A stretch of DNA of 64,000 nucleotides, from assembly GCA_027475525.1 (NCBI GenBank), contig JAMWFC010000055.1, positions 2,195,042 through 2,259,041 on the forward strand, written 5' to 3'. A program made the position numbers and the translations under genes. Source of the DNA: Macrolepiota albuminosa (Eukaryota > Basidiomycota > Agaricomycetes > Agaricales > Agaricaceae). Shown here one piece after another: positions 46,513 to 57,400 of the stretch. Below the pieces are notes generated by a model. It made no database searches and was not told the origin of the DNA. It worked only from the letters and a program-made list of their open reading frames with translations. The first letter of the stretch is position 1; each line of letters begins with the position of its first letter.

Positions 46513-46793
46513 ACAGCATAAGATCGAAAAATATGCAGCTTCCGTAATTTGATGGATTTCGAGATTTCACCGGAATACTCCCACATTTTCTTTTAGTACA
46601 TTTTCCTTCCTTAGAATCTTGTTGTATTTTCAGATTTCCATACAATACATCCTATAGGTATTCGGTGCGCATGCATGCACCGAGAATGTGACTAAGTCCG
46701 AATTGAGAGCTCGAGCCCTACGTATACCTTGCCATTGCCTCACTGGTACCACTGTTAACTATATATGCCAGCTCCTGTACCAACTTTCAGTCA
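46513..46793. other. Short intergenic stretch
   Basis: No feature seen between the foldback element and the 3' end of the coiled-coil gene. Confidence 0.5.
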
Positions 46794-47995
46794 TTAATAT
46801 AGGCTTACTCCGAGTTGTCGTGACATGCGTGCAGACTTCTTGATCTCTGTAACATCTTCTTTCATCATCATCTCATCCTCCTGACCCTCATCTATAGCTG
46901 CCGTCTCCTCACGATTTCTCTCTCTAGCTGTAGACCCAGCTCTCTTGGCTCGACGAACCTCCTTTGCAAGGTCTTTGAACTTTTGGATGACTTGAGTCTC
47001 ACGATCTTCTTTACTGATATACATGATGGCCGGTGCAGCAGCAGGTGATGTTTGTGCCCCATTTTCCTTGATTTCAGTACTGATTTTCATAAGGTTTTCC
47101 CAATTCTCTGGGCAGCAGCAGGTGATGTTTGTGCCCCATTTTCCTTGATTTCAGTACTGATTTTCATAAGGTTTTCCCAATTCTCTGGATCAGTGTGTGG
47201 GCGCTCCCAATAGAACCGGATGGCCTTAACTGTGGTGCCTGGTTTCAAGGGCCAATTCTCATTCGAGCTGGGATATGGAGGTAGGACATCTGCTATAAGT
47301 TTACCTGGGCAACCCATGGCTTCAATGAACATTTGACGAATTAAGCCCTAGTGCATTGATAACAGACTGTAAGCCCTTTCCAATTAACAAGGAACGAAAG
47401 CTAACCTTAAAAATATTACTATTGGCATGTGCAGTGCTGAGCTCCATGGCAAGTTTTGTTTCCTCATCAATCGAAAGCTAACCTTAAAAATATTACTATT
47501 GGCATGTGCAGTGCTGAGCTCCATGGCAAGTTTTGTTTCCTCATCAATCTCATCATCTGAATCGCCCTCGATACTAGACACGTTGTCCTTCTCCTTCGAC
47601 AACACTAACTTTTCATTCACGTACTTCTTCAATTCACCAATCTCTGTCTTTAAGACTACAAGTTCTTTTCGATGGTTCGCCCTCTCTTCTGCCTCGCTCT
47701 TGACCAGTTTTTCAAGCTCTTTCTTCAGCACATTATTCTTAGCCATCAATCTCACCAAATCCTCCTTGACCGATACCATTTCACCCTTTAACATTGCCAC
47801 TTCACCCACTATAGCAGACCTCGACACCTTTTCACGGGACTTGGGAATTTCGGCAGCAGGAAGCAAAACCGGGTCAATAACCGGTGACAAAGCCATATTT
47901 GTGCCAGCTGGTTGTATGGGAGTCGATGTGTTTGCCCAGGCCACATGTGGAGGAGAGCTTGCAAAGTTGAATTCCAGTTGATGAGAAGAACTCAT
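46794..47995 (-). CDS. Coiled-coil protein, gag-like or uncharacterised
   Basis: Exon 1 is 47995-47483 (start MSSSHQLEFNF) and exon 2 is 47347-46794. The intron has a GTTAGC donor and a CTAG acceptor. Two perfect 77-bp duplications fall in the gene. One (47395-47548) repeats the donor and lies mostly in the intron; the other (47035-47188) breaks exon 2. With the second collapsed the coding length is 990 nt, exactly 330 codons. The protein has a Pro/Ser-rich start, a long K/E-rich coiled coil (about residues 60-150), an acidic patch (EGDSDDEIDEE), a globular block (RFYWERPHTDPENWENLMK) and a basic coiled C-terminus. Lying downstream of an LTR-like block with a possible primer-binding site, it may be a gag. 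I recognise no named family. Confidence 0.55.
47035..47188. repeat. Perfect 77-bp tandem duplication 11
   Basis: Copies 47035-47111 and 47112-47188, in exon 2 of the coiled-coil gene; collapsing it gives an exact frame. Confidence 0.95.
47395..47548. repeat. Perfect 77-bp tandem duplication 12
   Basis: Copies 47395-47471 and 47472-47548, across the exon 1 donor of the coiled-coil gene. Confidence 0.95.
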
Positions 47996-48218
47996 GTGTA
48001 TATGTACGTTGATGACGCCCAAATTGCGCTAAGGTGCACTATCACTAGTACAGCTACTTAGTCAATATAGCTTTGGACGCGCTAAGTATGGGAGAGAGTC
48101 CTGGACAGGTCCCAGAGAACGCACAGTAGGCAAGAGGTTGGTGGTAAGGAAAAGGGGTGATTGGCGCTTATTTAAGACCCAAAAATGCGGCAAGAGTATG
48201 CTAAAAATCACCAATGAA

Positions 48219-48400
48219 AGGTGCTAAGAGGCGCGGGAAAGAGTCGCCAAGGAAAGGCGCTAAGGAGCGCGGGAGAGAGTCGCCAAGGAAAGGCGCTAAG
48301 GAGCACGAGAGAGAGTCGCCAAGGAAAGGCGCTAAGGAGCGCGAGAGAGAGTCGCCAAGGAAAGGCGCTAAGAGACACTGTAAAGGGGTCACTAAGAGGC
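48219..48400. repeat. 36-bp minisatellite
   Basis: About four and a half copies of a 36-bp unit containing GTCGCCAAGGAAAGGCGCTA, with few substitutions. Because 36 is a multiple of three, several frames on both strands stay open through it; these are not genes. It lies in the leader between the LTR-like block and the coiled-coil gene. Confidence 0.85.
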
Positions 48401-48588
48401 GCTAAGTGTTAGCACCTAAAAGAGATGATAAAATGACGAGATTGCTTAGCAGATCTAAGCGCAAATGCCTTGCCGTAGTTGCAAGACACTAAGAGATTGC
48501 AGACAGAAAGGGTGAGAGAGAACTAAAGCAGAGTCCCCTTGCCGACACGGTCAACAAAAAGGTAGTCTGTTGCGTAGGGTGACCAAAA

Positions 48589-49231
48589 TGTTGGGATACA
48601 ATCCCTACTGCCAAATTGATTGTGTACTACTAACAAAAAGTAAGTATTTATATGTAAGTAAATGCCCTGAATTAAACTATATGGTGAAGAAGTCCACAAT
48701 CATGCTGTCAGTCTGAGTCGGCAAGAAGCTAAGCGACGTCAGGTGCTAAGGTGAAACTCCAAGCTGTCTGTCATAAAATACTTCATCATTCCTACTGCCA
48801 CCGGCTAAGAGCATCATGGGTGCCAAGTGTCTGTGTCCGTGTATGGCCCTGAAGGGTGAGTGGCAAGGTGCGGCAAGGTGTCAAGAGGAGTGCTAAGAAT
48901 AGATGGTGCCATAAAGAGTGGTCCTGGAGTAATTAGAGGCTCCAGCTGCGAGTTATTAACATAAAAATATGCAAAAATTAGCCCCTGGAGCGCTAAGACG
49001 TGCCGCTCCTGGTGGTCCCAGTGTGCCAATGTGAGGTGCTTGTGTTGGCGCTATCCGTGGTCATCTATAATGGGAGCTCATCAACGTACCAGAGTCTTAT
49101 TCATGTACTCGTCCAGCTGGCGCAGCCGTATACGTATATAGCATTAAATTTATCTTTTCTGCCTCGACATTGCGAGCACGCAAAAAGAATTTGAAGCTAT
49201 ATTGATTCATTACAGGTAAGTAATCCCATCA
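48589..49231 (-). repeat. LTR-like block upstream of the coiled-coil gene
   Basis: Begins TGTTGGGATAC and ends AATCCCATCA, near-inverted termini with TG...CA ends. On the minus strand it is followed after three bases by TGGTCACCCTACGC, a possible tRNA primer-binding site, and then by the coiled-coil gene, the order 5' LTR, PBS, gag. No partner LTR or target duplication was found, so the call is tentative. Confidence 0.4.
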
Positions 49232-49935
49232 GAGTAATTCGAGGTTATTCTACGGGGAAACTATAGAGTATTGGCAGGAAATTGAGGAAATCCCATAAAA
49301 GACTCCAATCGGTGTTTCTCGAGGATATTGTAAGGACCATTCAAGGTTTTCTGAAATTGTTCCCACATTGTCCAGGATGCAAATTTCACGATCTTATGCT
49401 GTGATAGATATATATAGATTTTCTGTTTTCTGTCTCAAATGCATCAAAAGGTGATATTTTGAAGTTTTTCATGAATTGTTAGAAGTTACTATATCTCACC
49501 CATATGTATCATATTTTAAAAATTAAAAGCTACGAATTCCGCCAAACCCTCAACATAATGTTTTCTAAGACCAATTTATCTGCTATTCGACGTGTGGTTG
49601 AAGAATTTGAGCTCGTTGTCAACACCCGTTCAAGCTTATGTAAGGGGGTGCTTTATCTGCTATTCGACGTGTGGTTGAAGAATTTGAGCTCGTTGTCAAC
49701 ACCCGTTCAAGCTTATGTAAGGGGGTGCGGGTACCTTGCGTCCCCTACAGTTGCGGACAGCCAAACATGACAATCTTGGTATCTCCAAAGCAGGAATTTT
49801 TTCGGCCAAACCAAGGTCAGATCTGAATTCAGGCACTTGAAATACGTCGAAAAACACCCTTCCAAAGTTTTTCCCATGACATTTTTGAACCGCCAAAATT
49901 TTTGATGATTTTTTTACTCCCTAGTCTACTTATAT
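49232..49935. other. Region 3' of the DDE gene
   Basis: No gene is recognised. It contains the perfect 77-bp duplication 49575-49728. A block CCGCCAAAATTTTTGATG near 49890 resembles CCGCCAAATTTTGAG near 52746 on the other side of the DDE gene, in direct orientation. No terminal inverted repeat was found. Confidence 0.4.
49575..49728. repeat. Perfect 77-bp tandem duplication 13
   Basis: Copies 49575-49651 and 49652-49728, 3' of the DDE gene. Confidence 0.95.
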
Positions 49936-52596
49936 TTAGTTAAGGACAGCTTCAATAGACATCATAGCATGCTGGGAAACCTGACGATGCTGCTTCTGCT
50001 GTCTGACAGCCCATGCAGCTGCTTTGCCAGTTAGCCCTTTACGATAAGCACTCATAAACCGCCAAGATCGGTTTATAAAGTGCCGTATCACAATATCTGG
50101 GCATGCATTGAGATACTTCTCTGCCACTTCTTTTGCCTCAGCAAATGTATGCTTTCGGACTTCTCTATACCTGTATTTTACCCAACCCCAATACTTTATA
50201 TGTACCTTCAACTTGAGTTTTCAGTGATTAATTTAATTTAGTAAGAATACATACCATCTCAATTGGATTGAGCTCACAGTGAAACTTTGGCAAGAAAATG
50301 CATTTGTACCCACGACTTTTGATCAAAGTTTCAAGTTCTGAAATCTGATTAGCAAAGTCTTCTTGATGACTGAGGATCCAAGCCATGCAACAGTCGTGAT
50401 TTTCAACTGGACAAACTGGAGAACACTTGGCACGCTGTATCTTTTGAACATCAAATCCACATTCCATAAGGACAAGTTCAAGACCTTTTGGTTGACCATC
50501 AGGAAGAGTCATCTTCTGTACTTTTCCTCTGTACTCTGGATGTGGATTTGAGTCAGGAATAACTGTATCATGTTGTTTTCATTGCTTGCCACCATTAGAT
50601 TTATTCATCTCAAAGGCTTTGAGTGCATCTGAGGAGAGAGATGCATGTGCTGATGATTGATCGAAAACAAAGAGTCCAATGCAATTAGAGTGCGCTTTCT
50701 CAAAAACATGGATTGTGTGATCCATCTGAGAAAGAAGCTATTTAGCATCCCACCATGCATCACCATTAGAGCCAGGATAAATGATTTTTCGAGCTTCTTC
50801 AATGACAAGACCATCAGCATCACGATAAACAAGCCGCCACCATTAGAGCCAGGATAAATGATTTTTCGAGCTTCTTCAATGACAAGACCATCAGCATCAC
50901 GATAAACAAGCCGCCCATCTTCGGCATTGATAAAATCAGAGACATGTATAAGCCTTCCTTGTCCTTTCTTTTGCAAGATGGTTTGATCATTTTGTAACCT
51001 TGAATGTATCAAATATTAATATTATATGTTTATTTCTTGTCCAACACTTACCAAGCACTCCGTTTATATTCATTCACTGTGAGACATGATTCATCTTGAA
51101 AATTAGCAATAATCTCCTTCTCTCCTGGCTTCAGTTTTGGGGGCACACGCTTCAAATTGGGTCCTTCATACTTTGCCATCCGTGCTTCAAACTCAGCCAT
51201 TGCAGGAAGAAAGACATTTTGCCGATATGCCACAACATCAGGACGTTCATGTCCATCCATATAAACACCCTTCTTCAATAATGTTTGCCGCCATCCAAGT
51301 TTAATCAGCCATCGACGAGCAGTACGTTCACTCAGAGGCTTCTTGGGAATAATAGAGAGGGCAGGAAAAATGGTGTCATTTAATGCATGTTTAAAGCGGC
51401 GGGGTGTGACTTCACCAGCAGTCTGCAATTTCAACCAGTCAAATGCAGCTGTTTTGACCCATTCATCCGATAGCAGAGTTTGTGAACTTCGAAATCCTCC
51501 ACGGTTCTCTTTTGGGAGCTGCTCAAAGACCTGGTAATAGCGTGCCAATGCCCAGACCTTTCTTGCCCAATGAAAACCCTCTCCTTCATGCCAGTGTCGT
51601 GCAAGCTCTAAGCTAGCTGCAAGCTTTCCATATCCCTTAAGACGTAGGGTTGCAAATCCACGAAGTGCCAACAATTGATGAATCTGGGACAGCGAGAAAG
51701 ATTTTTGATATTTCTTGAGATCGGTGTTGATTTGCTCACGCAGCTCTTTCCAGCCTCGAATTTCAGCTCCTCCATCAACTACCTGATCCAGCTCTTCCTC
51801 CCAGCTATTCTCATCATTCATGATGTCAGAAACACCTCTTTCATCTGGCATTGCTGGAGGGATTTCCACTTCAATACTCTCTTGCCAAATTTCGATATCA
51901 AGGTCCTCCTTTTCTGCATCAGGACTAACCAAATCTGAATCCATGACTGCTGGAGATGGCTGCCGAGTTGATGATACTGTAGAACTCGGTGTGGTATTTT
52001 GCAATGGCACAAAAAAGCCATCAAGCTTTGTCTGTGACTTCCAGGCCTTCCGATAGCGCTCCTGAGTCCGCTTTGATTTATTCATAACATCGGGTCCTTT
52101 TTTGTATGTAAGTGGTCGTTCTGAACCTTCAATATAATTCATAAGAGTCTGAAATACAGTGATTGGATTGATACACACCTGTTGTCTTTCTCTTTTTCTT
52201 CCTGAGCTCTCGTGGCAGCCAATCCTCATCATTTGGATCATCTCCCAGCTCACAAGCTGTCTGTATCAGCTTCTCGGTGAGATTCTCATTATCCCAGTCT
52301 TGATCATCTTCCAGTTCCTCCATCTCGGTATCCGAACCAAGATCTTCCATAGTCTCTTCATCTAAAACGAACCTCTTGGACTCCCAAATCAACTCATCAT
52401 TGCTATCATTACCACCACTATCCTCTGGACTAGGTGCACAAGATCGTGCACAAGATTGGTCACTATCTGGACTTGGGCAAGGTCGGTCTCCATATCCATC
52501 AGTGGGCAGGCTGATAGCACGGGAGCTGGTCCCAGGCCTTTGATTTTGAAGCCCTGATATGTTGCGTTTCTGTTTTGGCGGTCGGCCAGGCTTCAT
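49936..52596 (-). pseudogene. DDE-superfamily transposase-like protein (two nonsense codons)
   Basis: Four exons: 52596-52179, 52120-51052, 50998-50255 and 50193-49936. Introns are 58, 53 and 61 bp with GT...AG. With the 77-bp duplication in exon 3 (50761-50914) collapsed, the coding length is 2412 nt, exactly 804 codons. An acidic N-terminus is followed by a helical DNA-binding-like region (RTARRWLIKLGWRQTLLKKG), then D in NFQDESCLTVNEY, D in LFVFDQSSAHASL and E in FHCELNPIEM, a DDE triad. Exon 3 has in-frame TAG (after GDAWWDAK) and TGA (after NKSNGGKQ), both explained by C to T changes. Proteins of this architecture are common in mushroom genomes. This copy should be inactive. Confidence 0.8.
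50761..50914. repeat. Perfect 77-bp tandem duplication 14
   Basis: Copies 50761-50837 and 50838-50914, in exon 3 of the DDE gene; collapsing it makes the coding length a multiple of three. Confidence 0.95.
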
Positions 52597-53171
52597 TGAT
52601 GAAAGTGAGGTCTAACTTTGTCGAATTTTTGTGAGGCAAACCACTCTGAAATTTCCTAATGTTTTTACGGATTCATGATCAGATGATCAAAAGCTTTCGA
52701 TTCCGCACTTTTGCAGATTTTTCCCGATTTTTTTGCGGGGACCGCCAAATTTTGAGGGTTGAAAATTTCACAACTACGATTCTCAGAAATCGGCTCGTGC
52801 AAATCAACTCTTTAGACCTCAAATAGTATGTTTCTATGATAAAACACAGAATTCAATGAGAACTGAGCCTTCCAAAATAGGTTGTTTATTATTGTCATGT
52901 TTGTTCGGTGCACCTGACCGGACAAAACCTCTTGAGGTGATTTGGTTTTCGTACATTGATTTTATTTGTTGATCCCAATTTGGTTTGTTGATCTCAATTT
53001 GGTTTGTTGATCTCAATTTCATTTGTTAATTTGATTTCAGCATTTCAATTTCGGCTCAAAATTTGAGCTCATGATTTCAGTTCACAATTTCAAGACTGTT
53101 TGGCTGTGTTTGTTCAATGACTACTGATGTGAACCGATGAGGACCTCTGCCTTTGGCCCTTCTATTCACCC
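52597..53171. promoter_or_regulatory. Intergenic region between divergent DDE and integrase genes
   Basis: 575 bp between two divergent ATGs. It contains short tandem repeats of a TTTGTTGATCTCAATTTGG-like unit at 52965-53030. It should hold both promoters, but I see no clear TATA box. Confidence 0.35.
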
Positions 53172-54940
53172 ATGGCCATACCCTCTAACAACATCTGGAT
53201 TGCCTTTCTGGAACTGGGACGGGCTGCAGATGTTGCTTTGAGGACTCAAGTAGGTGATGCAGCCCGATTGGGAGAACAGAAGAGGCTTTGTTTACAGTTT
53301 TATGACGAACTTCAACAGGTTAGTGTCTTTTTTTTCTATACAATAAAACTCACATTACTGTATAGCATGCACACTTGTTCACATCCCACTATCAGAATGT
53401 TCGACAAAGTCTGGACAACATGTAAGTGCGCTTGATGAGGCTACGATTCTGTCAACAGATTATCCTGATGCTCCGGCTTCTTTGTTGGGCCACAATACAG
53501 TATTGAGTGGGCAGCCTGGATGTCCACGTATAGATATTAGACCAGATGATCTTGCTTGTCTGACTTTAGGACACACCACTCATGAGCAAGTTGCAGCTCT
53601 GTATGGATGCAGTGCACACACTATCCGCCGCAGACTCATTGAATATGGACTGTCACCCCCTGGTCCACCTGTCTATATTACGCATGAACAGTCAAATGGA
53701 TCAATACAGGGACAGTATGCTCCTGGTGCTTCTGCAGACTTATCACAACTTTCTGATGAAGAACTTGATGCATTTTTGCTTGATGTTTATGAGCAATTTC
53801 CTTCGTTTGGTCGGCGCATAATTGATGGCTATCTACTTTGTATTGGTGAACGTGTTCCACGTCAGCGGATCATTGAATCATATCATCAAGTTATCGGTCC
53901 CACAACATTAACATTTGCTTCTCATCGCATACAGTGCCGTGTTTATTCTGTCCCTGGCCCTAATTCACTCTGGCACCATGATGGCCAGCATGGTAAGCAT
54001 GCCAATTATAAAAGAAGTTTTTGATTGACGCAATATACAGGCCTCATTCGATGGAAAATTGTCATTCATGCTTTTATTGATGGATTCTCACGGCTTTTGC
54101 TTGGTATTCGCGCACATGATAACAATCAAGCAGAGACTGTTCTCAAGTTGTTTGATGATATTGCAGCAGTTTTTGGATATCCAAGTCGTGTTCGTGGTGA
54201 TCATAGTACAGAAAATCTTTTGGTGGCTGCCAGAATGGAAGAAGTCCGGGGATCAGGTCGGGGTTCCTACATTTGGGGCAGGTATGTTATGCCTTTTTTT
54301 CTTTGTGTCAAGCTTAATTTGGCTCAGGAGTGTCCACAACATTCGCATTGAGCGCTTATGGGTTGATGTCACTTGTGGTGTTGGCCAGAAGTGAAAAGAC
54401 TTCTTTCGCCACCTTGAAGTTCACGATGGGCTCAACATTGACATCGATGCACACATTTGGCTGTTGCATTATCTGTTTCTTGATGCAATCAATATCGATC
54501 TTGAAGTATGGGCTAATGTCTGGAACCATCACATTCTTGCACGCCGAAATGAACACCATCGCTCCCCCAGGCAAATGTTTGCATATAGCATGCAGGAAAA
54601 TGGATTTCAAGGCTTGCACATCGATGAGATGGTAGATGGAGATCTAGATGGCTTTGGCATTGATTGGACCGACATTGACAACCAGCAGATGAGAAATCAC
54701 CACAATGCGCACAACACCAATGATGGTGATGCTTCAAATCCATTTCTTCTTCCTCAGCCTGACCACCTGTCTCATGTTGAGGTATTCAATCCTCGATGTC
54801 CATTCTCACCTGATGAGCTCGAGCTATTTGAATCACGCATTGCCCAACTCCCAATAATTAATTCTCAAGATATGCAGTCACAACGACTCCTCTGGATTCA
54901 GTCACTTTCTATAGCCATGGAGATTCTTAGTGTGCGGTAG
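53172..54940 (+). pseudogene. Stand-alone integrase-core (rve-type) protein
   Basis: Exons 53172-53318, 53396-53992, 54041-54281 and 54328-54940; introns 77, 48 and 46 bp with GT...AG ends. The N-terminus is helical, then a helix-turn-helix (VAALYGCSAHTIRRRLIEYG). The integrase triad is D at 53980-53982 (LWHHDGQHG), D at 54199-54201 (RGDHSTENL) and E at 54350-54352 (RIERLWVDVT). There is no RT, protease or LTR nearby. Two defects: the total exon length is one base short of a multiple of three, with a frame change after LDNM in exon 2, and a TGA replaces Trp in GQKW at about 54392-54394. Proteins of this plan recur in Agaricomycetes, and their role is not established to my knowledge. Confidence 0.75.
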
Positions 54941-54999
54941 AAATGATATTTATTTGATTGTAAGTAGTCCAGTCATCAGACCCAGTGGTTTTTTAATCT

Positions 55000-55474
55000 C
55001 AATGGCCAGCCTAGGGGCTCGCGGAGTGGTGTGCATGGGGGCGGCTCGTGGTCGTGCTCGAGGGTGGGTATGCCGAGCGCACGCTGGTAAGCGGGGCTAT
55101 GGCGTTTGTGTGTGGGTTGTCCAAGGCGTGGGAGGGGCAGGGAGAGAGCAGGGAGGGTGAGGCGTGGTGGGGTGTTGGGAATCTTGTTTTGGTGAGTCGT
55201 GTCCCTCTGTGTACCCCGTGTACCCCGTGTGGGTGGGAGATTGGAGATTGATGGTTTTGGTTTTGGTTTTGGTATGTAGCTTGAGAAAGGGATGCGTCGT
55301 CGTCGGTGGGGTTTGCAATGGCAGAGGGGCGGGGAGGACAAGGACGAGGCGTGGGTCACGTGTACGTTTGAGATGTTTGATTCGCTCGAGGAGGGGAGTA
55401 GACGTAAGAAATTGCCGCATGTTGTGTTGCGTCTAGGCCCGGACCTGGGGGTCTCTTCTTCTTCTACTACTTAG
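55000..55474 (+). pseudogene. HOS3: C-terminal fragment of a Hos3-like histone deacetylase
   Basis: The frame near 55045-55120 reads RLVVVLEGGYAERTLVSGAM, the conserved end of class II-type deacetylase domains (LEGGY). An intron (55192-55279, GTGAGT...TATGTAG) leads to 55280-55474, a basic tail (KGMRRRRWGLQW) ending in TAG. The catalytic domain with its zinc ligands is absent: the homology starts abruptly at about 55000. It faces the SAM-carrier fragment tail to tail with 67 bp between, which looks like an inherited gene neighbourhood. Confidence 0.65.
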
Positions 55475-55541
55475 AGAGTGTGTGTATCAAGGTTACCTGT
55501 TAGACAGCCTGTGCCTATGCTATGCCTACGATACAGCTATG

Positions 55542-56330
55542 CTATGTGTATGACATGAGACTGTGGACGGCCCACTTGTATACACCGAGGAACACTGCAC
55601 CGCCTGCTGATATCCACAATGTACACGGGAGGACGCCGGCAAAGAGCGCCGAGATGCCTTTGTGGGCGTATATGTCTGCAAGGTGGCATGTGAGCAAGGA
55701 ATGGTGGTGTTTTGCGGGGTTCTGTGCGAAGCAAAGGTCAGACGTGAGATGGAGAGAAGGAGGGAGGGAGGCGTATGCGGAGGTCGAGCATGACATGGGT
55801 TTTGAGGATGTTGAGGGGCGTGGTGAGTGCTGCGGCTGTGCCGCATATGGCTGCTTCGTGCGCATAGAGCGGCTTGCGGTTGAGCTGGGTCATGAGCTGT
55901 GCCTTGAGCAGCTCGTACAGTGGGAATTGGAGCGACGTGAATGGGATCTGTAGTAGGGTTTAGAGGTAGACGTGGACGTGGACGTGGACGGAGACGACGG
56001 GGCACACCTCATGGACAGCCGCGGTAGAACCCGCGCCAGCTGTCGTTGAGCAGGACTTGCTGCACCGCTGCGAGCGACGACTTGCCTTGTGCGCCGTAGC
56101 TCATTGTTTGTGTGTGTGTCTTGATCACCTCTGTCGGCACGCATATCAAGCATGCTGCCTGTGTGTGAGCAAGAAATTGAGCAGGGTAAAGGGAAAGCGT
56201 GGACAACGCACGACTTCACTGATGCACACGGTGAGCATGTGGTTCAGCAGTGCGAGGTCCGCGTCCATCATGTTGTACGTCGAGAAGAACACCGCGACTG
56301 CGACGTTCCGCAATAGAAATCAAAACGTAC
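55542..56330 (-). pseudogene. PET8: Mitochondrial S-adenosylmethionine carrier fragment (Pet8/SLC25A26 type)
   Basis: Blocks in order: VAVAVFFSTYNMMD (56320), ISEV then an intron, AACLICVPTEVIKTHTQTMS (about 56165-56100), WRGFYRG, IPFTSLQFPLYELLKAQL (about 55950), AAALTTPLNILKTHVMLDLR, and after a further intron GISALFAGVLPCTLWISAGG and FLGVYKW, ending in TAG near 55542. These are the second and third carrier repeats; the first is missing. Conserved Arg codons are Cys or His (CLICVPTEV, IKTHTQT, PCTLWIS), and the segment after FYRG is shortened with a stop. One donor reads AT instead of GT. It would have imported SAM into mitochondria. Confidence 0.75.
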
Positions 56331-56379
56331 CTGGCAGGCTGGATCTGTTTGCGTTTGTCCTGTGATGTAAATGATATTT

Positions 56380-56671
56380 CGGTCACGCATTTGCAAGAAA
56401 AGACCTACAAGCGGCACAGACAGAGAGCAGAGAATAGTTTGCTTTGAGCTATCCTCAAGAACAACTTGCGATGCATCCAGCGCCTCTGTTTCTGCCTTCG
56501 TTTCTGCATCCCCTTGTATATCCTCCTTCTCAAGCTCGGGCTCAAGCTCAAGCTCTTTCTCTTCAGGTACTATGTTCTCTGCCGTGGATGGCTTGTTCAG
56601 TGCAGATAGATCTGCTGTGCCATCGAGGACAGAGTCAAAGAATTTGGACAGTGAATCCAGCTTGGTGAGAC
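56380..56671 (-). pseudogene. PDI / thioredoxin-like C-terminal exon
   Basis: After an AG acceptor (56672) the exon reads GLTKLDSLSKFFDSVLDGTA, which I associate with the end of fungal protein disulfide isomerase (Mpd1-like) thioredoxin domains. An E/L-rich tail follows. No CXXC exon is present and the fragment ends against the SAM-carrier remnant. The plus-strand frames here are shadows. Confidence 0.45.
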
Positions 56672-56732
56672 CTGTTGGAGAGTGTAGGAACACGCAGATG
56701 GGGACAGGGACAGCACATGGACACCGATCATC

Positions 56733-57400
56733 CTAGGTCTGAGGGCAGTTGGGTTTCTGAAAAGAGAGGCAAGAACGGAATGCTACTTTGAGGCTGGGGA
56801 GACCGTCGATGCTGGCGATGTTGTGGGAGGCCCAGTAGTGTTTGAGGCCGGTTGGGGGGCATGGGGGCATGTCGAGGGCCTCGATGTTGTCTGGGTCCCA
56901 TACGACGGCGTTCTCGGCTGTGATGTCGCCGATCTTGAATGCGTAGCTCGATGCGTTGAGCCGTGTGCGGTCAGCTTTGTAGTCCATCAGGGGGACGGCG
57001 TACCTGCAGGACTTTTGGGGTGAGAGTGAGCAATGGTGTACGGTTGCTACTTTGATGACGTCGAGGACGATGGCGACATGTGAGCCGGGGCAGCGGGTGT
57101 TGAGCGGGAGAAGGTGGTCGTATTCCCTGGTGCCGAATTCATGTACGGTGCCTGGAAGAGGGTGAGTGAGTGAGTGAGTGGGGTTGGGGGAGGAAGACGG
57201 ACCTTTGGCGTAGATGCGGCAGATGCAGGGCAGCCCGTCGAATGCGTTGAAGCAGAGTGTGATGCGGCGGTTCTCACAGACGTGTGCGACGGTCTCGATG
57301 CCTGCGTCGGGGTTGGCCAGCAAGTCACACCGCTGCCTGTGAGATCCTCATACCAGACTTCAGTGGCGTTGACAACGTGGAACTGTCACAATGTCTTGTC
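56733..57400 (-). pseudogene. Pyridoxamine 5'-phosphate oxidase-like (FMN split barrel) fragment
   Basis: Exon blocks: FHVVNATEVWYEDLTGSG (57390-57330), then after a one-base frame change LLANPDAGIETVAHVCENRR and FDGLPCICRIYAKG, an intron (from about 57204), TVHEFGTREYDHLLP ... VAIVLDVIK, an intron, and YAVPLMDYKADRTRLN ... TGLKHYWASHNIASIDGLPS. This is the order of the fungal PNPOx-like family. The 5' part is missing upstream of 57400. The frameshift and truncation make it a pseudogene. Confidence 0.7.

Noticed and set aside
48201..48412. Three 63-codon repetitive frames on both strands
   Set aside because: Open only because the minisatellite unit is 36 bp.
53319..53395. 77-bp intron as related to the 77-bp artefact
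   Set aside because: Its sequence is not duplicated; the length is coincidence.
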